A DNA stretch of 9,656 bases from Desulfonatronaceae bacterium UBA663 (GTDB lineage Bacteria > Desulfobacterota > Desulfovibrionia > Desulfovibrionales > Desulfonatronaceae), in assembly GCA_002299865.1 (NCBI GenBank), contig DBNV01000009.1, positions 12,102 to 21,757 of the forward strand. Direction: 5' to 3'. Every line of letters starts with the position of its first letter. Positions within the stretch are counted from its first letter, which is position 1. Made by a program: the position numbers and the translations under genes. Below are positions 7,054-9,656 of the stretch, one piece after another. The notes below the pieces were generated by a model. That model was not told where the DNA came from. It did no database searches and saw nothing but the letters and a program-made list of their open reading frames with translations.

Positions 7054-8358
7054 TCAATTATCCAACCGAATATCCTTGCCCTCCTTAAGCCGCTTCATGG
7101 TCCGCACGGCACACATCTTGCCGCACATGGAGCAGGAGTCCTCGTGGTGCGGACGGGAGGAGGCGCGGTAGGCGCGGGCTTTTTCCGGGTCCAGGGCCAG
7201 GTTGAACATGGCTTCCCAGTCCAAATCGGCGCGGGCCTTGGACATTTTGTCGTCCCAGTCCCGAGCGCCCGGCAGGCCTTTGGCGATGTCCGCAGCGTGG
7301 GCCGCGATGCGGGCGGCCATGATCCCCTCCTTCATATCCTCCAGGGTGGGCAGCCGGAGGTGTTCGGCCGGGGTGACGTAGCAGAGGAAGTCCGCTCCGG
7401 CGGCTGCGGCCACGGCTCCGCCGATGGCGCTGGTGATGTGGTCGTAGCCTGGGGCCACGTCCGTGACCAGGGGGCCCAGGACGTAGAAAGGCGCGCCGTG
7501 GCAGAGCCGTTTTTCCAGAACTATGTTCGCGGCGATTTCGTTCAGAGCCATGTGCCCGGGACCCTCGATCATCACCTGGACGTTGCGCTCCCAGGCCCGC
7601 TTGGTCAGCTCGCCCAGGACGATCATTTCCTGGATCTGGACCGCGTCCGTGGCGTCGTGCAGCGATCCAGGGCGGCAGCCGTCGCCCAGGCTCAAGGTCA
7701 CGTCGTGCCTCGCGCAGATGTCCAAAAGCCGGTCAAAGTGCGCATAGAACGGGTTCTCGGTGTCGTTTGCCTTCATCCAGGCGTAGAGCAGGGAGCCGCC
7801 TCGGGAAACCAGGGAGGTCAGGCGATTCGTCTTTTCGATCCGCTCCGCCGTCAATCGGTTCAGACCGCAGTGGATGGTCAGGAAGTCCACGCCGTCGTCC
7901 ACGTGGACCTGGACCACGTCGAAGAACTCGTCCGCGCTGATGTCGGACAGGTTTTTGTCGTAAAAGCCCACGGCGTCGTAAATGGGCACCGTGCCGATCA
8001 TGGCCGTGGATTCGGCGATCAGGGCTTGACGAAACTCGCGGGTCTTGCCAAAGCAGCTTAAGTCCATGATCGCCTCGGTTCCCAGGCGCAAGGCATGGCG
8101 AACCTTTTCCATTTCCAGGGCTATGTCGCAAGCATCCTTGGAAATACCCAGATTGACGTTGATCTTGGTGCGCAGACCCCGCCCGATGCCCTCAGGGTCC
8201 AGGCGGGCATGATTCTTGTTGGCCGGGATGATCACCTCGCCGACGGCCATGCGTTCCATCAAGGTTTCCATGGCCAAGTTCTCCTTGGCCGCCACGGCGC
8301 GCATCTGCTCCGTGACAATGCCCCGCCGGGCCGCATCCATCTGGGTTGTCCAACTCAT
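7054..8358 (-). CDS. thiC: Phosphomethylpyrimidine synthase ThiC (short form)
   Basis: ThiC is a radical-SAM enzyme that rearranges aminoimidazole ribotide (AIR) into hydroxymethylpyrimidine phosphate (HMP-P), the pyrimidine half of thiamine. The 434-residue product is the short form found in many anaerobes and archaea, lacking the long N-terminal region of the ~630-residue E. coli enzyme. Recognisable family blocks are KINVNLGIS (65-73), EAIMDLS (95-101), SRGGSLLYAWM (185-195), LGDGCRPGS (224-232), EGPGHM (265-270), CHGAPFYVLGPLVTD (286-300) and APGYDHITSAIGG (302-314). Near the C-terminus C409, C412 and C416 (CSMCGKMC) supply the [4Fe-4S] ligands, with CX2CX3C spacing rather than the CX2CX4C of long-form enzymes. 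The ATG overlaps the thiE stop as ATGA, and an AGGAGG sits 7 bases before it, inside thiE. A transcription end is likely at the inverted repeat just downstream. No TPP riboswitch precedes thiC here, so thiamine control would act further upstream in the operon. Confidence 0.97.
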   Translation of the reverse strand: MSWTTQMDAARRGIVTEQMRAVAAKENLAMETLMERMAVGEVIIPANKNHARLDPEGIGRGLRTKINVNLGISKDACDIALEMEKVRHALRLGTEAIMDLSCFGKTREFRQALIAESTAMIGTVPIYDAVGFYDKNLSDISADEFFDVVQVHVDDGVDFLTIHCGLNRLTAERIEKTNRLTSLVSRGGSLLYAWMKANDTENPFYAHFDRLLDICARHDVTLSLGDGCRPGSLHDATDAVQIQEMIVLGELTKRAWERNVQVMIEGPGHMALNEIAANIVLEKRLCHGAPFYVLGPLVTDVAPGYDHITSAIGGAVAAAAGADFLCYVTPAEHLRLPTLEDMKEGIMAARIAAHAADIAKGLPGARDWDDKMSKARADLDWEAMFNLALDPEKARAYRASSRPHHEDSCSMCGKMCAVRTMKRLKEGKDIRLDN

Positions 8359-8996
8359 GACTTGGCCTCCTGCATGGCCTTGCGCAGGGTCTGGATCTGT
8401 CCAGAGATGTCCTGATTGCCGACGATTTCCGTGATCATGGCCACGCAGGCCGCACCCCGGCGGACCACTTCCCTGATGTTGCGCTCCTTAATTCCGCCAA
8501 TGGCCACGAAGGGGATGGACAGATTGGCCGTGACCCATGCCAGGTATTCCAGGCCCACCGGGGCACAGACATCCTTCTTGGTCTTGGTGGCGAAGATCGG
8601 CCCTACGCCGATGTAGTCCGCTCCGGCCGCCACCGCAGCCTGGGCTTGGTCCGGGGAGTGGGTGGACAGGCCGATGATCTTGCCCGGCCCGAGCAGGCGG
8701 CGAACCACCGGCACCGGCAGGTCGTCCTGGCCCACGTGTACCCCGTCCGCGTCCACGGCCTGGGCCACGGCCACGTCGTCGTTGACCAGAAACAGGGCCC
8801 CGGCCTGGCGGGTCAACTCCCGGAGGGCCGCGCACTCCTCAAGTTTGACCCGCCCGGGCTTGTCCTTTTCCCGGTACTGAATCAGCCTGATTCCAGCGTC
8901 CAACATGGCCCGGACCACATCCAGGTTGGAGCGGCCCAGGGAGTGTTCCTGGCTGGTCAGGCAGTAGATGTCGATGTCTTGCAGGGGATTGTTCAT
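8355..8996 (-). CDS. thiE: Thiamine-phosphate synthase ThiE
   Basis: ThiE condenses HMP pyrophosphate with thiazole phosphate to give thiamine phosphate. The 213-residue product is a normal-length TIM-barrel protein with the family motifs: QYREK (40-44), VNDD (71-74), GVHVGQDD (85-92), GLSTHS (109-114), GADYIGVGPIFATKTK (126-140, pyrophosphate and thiazole-phosphate site) and AIGGI (165-169). The ATG at 8996 was chosen because the protein then begins at the usual distance from the first strand. A longer open frame reaching 9188 only reads thiF out of frame and adds proline- and arginine-rich sequence. The start overlaps the thiF stop as ATGA, and its own stop overlaps the thiC start the same way. 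The ribosome site is modest (AAAGAG, 6 bases before ATG), suggesting dependence on translation of thiF. The HMP-P kinase (ThiD) that normally supplies HMP-PP is not in the window. Confidence 0.96.
   Translation of the reverse strand: MNNPLQDIDIYCLTSQEHSLGRSNLDVVRAMLDAGIRLIQYREKDKPGRVKLEECAALRELTRQAGALFLVNDDVAVAQAVDADGVHVGQDDLPVPVVRRLLGPGKIIGLSTHSPDQAQAAVAAGADYIGVGPIFATKTKKDVCAPVGLEYLAWVTANLSIPFVAIGGIKERNIREVVRRGAACVAMITEIVGNQDISGQIQTLRKAMQEAKS
8366..8371 (-). promoter_or_regulatory. Consensus Shine-Dalgarno of thiC inside thiE
   Basis: AGGAGG on the minus strand, 7 bases before the thiC ATG, lies within the last codons of thiE. With the ATGA overlap it supports translational coupling and also strong independent initiation of thiC, which fits a slow enzyme needed in quantity. 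Confidence 0.8.
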
Positions 8997-9628
8997 GGAG
9001 TGCTCTTTCTTGAAGGGTTTGCTGTGTGCAGAAAATGAAAAAGCACCGCGTCGGCCTGCTTGGCCGCAGCCAAGGCCACCAGGGGGGCTAAGGGGGGGGT
9101 GTTCGGGCAGACGGCGGTTTGTTCGTCGCCGACAAGGAAAAAATTGGCTCGGAGGCGTCTGACGCGGATGCGGTCCGCATCGCCGCATCCGGCAATGCCC
9201 GAGGCGGCCACAAACAGGGCTGCGGTGGGGAGCATGGCCTCGGCGAGCAGCTTTTTTACAGACGGATCATCCACGCATTCCAGCACGGCATCGCAGCCGG
9301 CGAAAAGCCGGCGCACATTCCGAGGGCAGATCGTTGTTGCGTGCAGTTCCATCTTTAGGTCCGGATTGATCCGCAGCAAATTAGCTGCCAGGGCCACGAC
9401 CTTGGGTAGGCCGACCTGGTCCGGGAAGAAAAACTGCCGATTCAGGTTGGAGAATTCCACCCGGTCGAAATCCACGAGCACGAAGCGCTTAAACCCGGCC
9501 CGCACCAGGAAATGCGCACAGTTGGAGCCCAGCCCGCCGGCCCCGGCAATGCCGATGCGCACCTGCTGCAGACGGGCCAGGGCGTCTGGACCGATGTGTT
9601 GAGCAATGCCCTTTTCGGTGCTGTTCAT
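8993..9628 (-). CDS. thiF: ThiF-family sulfur carrier (ThiS) adenylyltransferase
   Basis: ThiF adenylates the C-terminal glycine of the sulfur carrier ThiS so that it can take up sulfur for thiazole synthesis. The 211-residue, E1-like product has the nucleotide-binding loop GAGGLGSN (29-36), the acidic strand end LVDFD (51-55), the family block VEFSNLNRQ (57-65), K76 in GLPKV, and ECVDD (117-121). It is the compact version found with anaerobic-type thi operons (TIGR02354-like): it lacks the paired CxxC zinc motifs of the ~250-residue E. coli ThiF, and only isolated cysteines (C101, C112, C118, C148, C174) are seen. MoeB-type activity on another carrier protein is the main alternative; direct linkage to thiE and thiC favours ThiF. 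A GGA precedes the ATG by a few bases. A minus-strand TAA at 9645-9643 could end the previous operon gene, for which thiH, thiG or thiS would be expected. An 8-G run on the plus strand (9092-9099) lies near the C-terminal coding end. Confidence 0.9.
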   Translation of the reverse strand: MNSTEKGIAQHIGPDALARLQQVRIGIAGAGGLGSNCAHFLVRAGFKRFVLVDFDRVEFSNLNRQFFFPDQVGLPKVVALAANLLRINPDLKMELHATTICPRNVRRLFAGCDAVLECVDDPSVKKLLAEAMLPTAALFVAASGIAGCGDADRIRVRRLRANFFLVGDEQTAVCPNTPPLAPLVALAAAKQADAVLFHFLHTANPSRKSTP

Positions 9629-9656
9629 GATTCCAGCAAATTTTAGCCGATCGGCG

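Noticed and set aside
6907..8061. 384-codon plus-strand open frame opposite thiC
   Set aside because: It is antisense to an unmistakable thiC, has no recognisable domain, and is the kind of long shadow expected in GC-rich DNA.
8359..8996. TPP riboswitch in front of thiC
   Set aside because: The region upstream of thiC is thiE coding sequence, and I see no conserved CTGAGA and ACCTGA type elements there.
8997..9188. N-terminal extension of thiE to 277 residues
   Set aside because: The extra 64 residues are thiF read in another frame, rich in Pro and Arg; the ATG at 8996 gives the normal family length and an ATGA overlap with thiF.
9629..9656. 3' end of an upstream thi gene (TAA at 9645-9643 on the minus strand)
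   Set aside because: Only about four codons would be visible, too few to support a coding call.
1..9656. CRISPR array, tRNA, rRNA, insertion sequence, toxin-antitoxin or defence island
   Set aside because: No regularly spaced repeats, RNA gene signatures, transposase-like proteins or recognisable toxin/antitoxin pairs were found; the window is mainly housekeeping genes.

Overview
The window looks like a stretch of chromosome from a GC-rich anaerobic bacterium. The best guess is a Desulfovibrio-like sulfate reducer (Desulfobacterota). This rests on the short (~430 aa) ThiC, the short family-2-type ThiF, the tightly packed thi genes and the overall character of the proteins. The lineage is an inference from gene content; no rRNA or other phylogenetic marker is present.

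Layout from left to right. (1) Positions 1-247 are non-coding, with an 11-bp tandem duplication at the very edge, a small GC-rich palindrome of the dispersed-repeat kind, and a perfect 17-bp inverted repeat just after the stop of the next gene. (2) A minus-strand gene (248-1489) encodes a protein with a C-terminal HD phosphohydrolase domain carrying the complete YfbR-type active-site pattern, behind a ~200-residue uncharacterised N-terminal half. (3) A short divergent intergenic region separates it from plus-strand comEC (1614-4073), a polytopic DNA-uptake channel protein with a C-terminal metallo-beta-lactamase domain. (4) Four bases beyond the comEC stop, and converging on it, lies a minus-strand P2-type cation-pumping ATPase (4078-6819) with intact catalytic machinery but altered residues at the usual M5/M6 ion sites. 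(5) A 234-bp gap (6820-7053) holds a terminator-like perfect inverted repeat and a doubtful 70-codon ORF with one hydrophobic segment. (6) A minus-strand thiamine cluster, thiF-thiE-thiC (9628 down to 7054), is joined by two ATGA stop/start overlaps and clearly continues past the right edge.

The thiamine genes form one functional unit. ThiF activates the sulfur carrier ThiS for thiazole synthesis, ThiC makes the HMP-P pyrimidine, and ThiE joins the two halves into thiamine phosphate. ThiS, ThiG, ThiH or a TPP riboswitch would have to lie outside the window. The HD protein, ComEC and the ATPase are single genes with no evident pathway link to the thi genes or to one another. I found no CRISPR array, tRNA, rRNA, transposase gene, phage gene or convincing undescribed multi-gene system. 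The most notable points are the unusual ion-site residues of the ATPase and the two-part HD protein.
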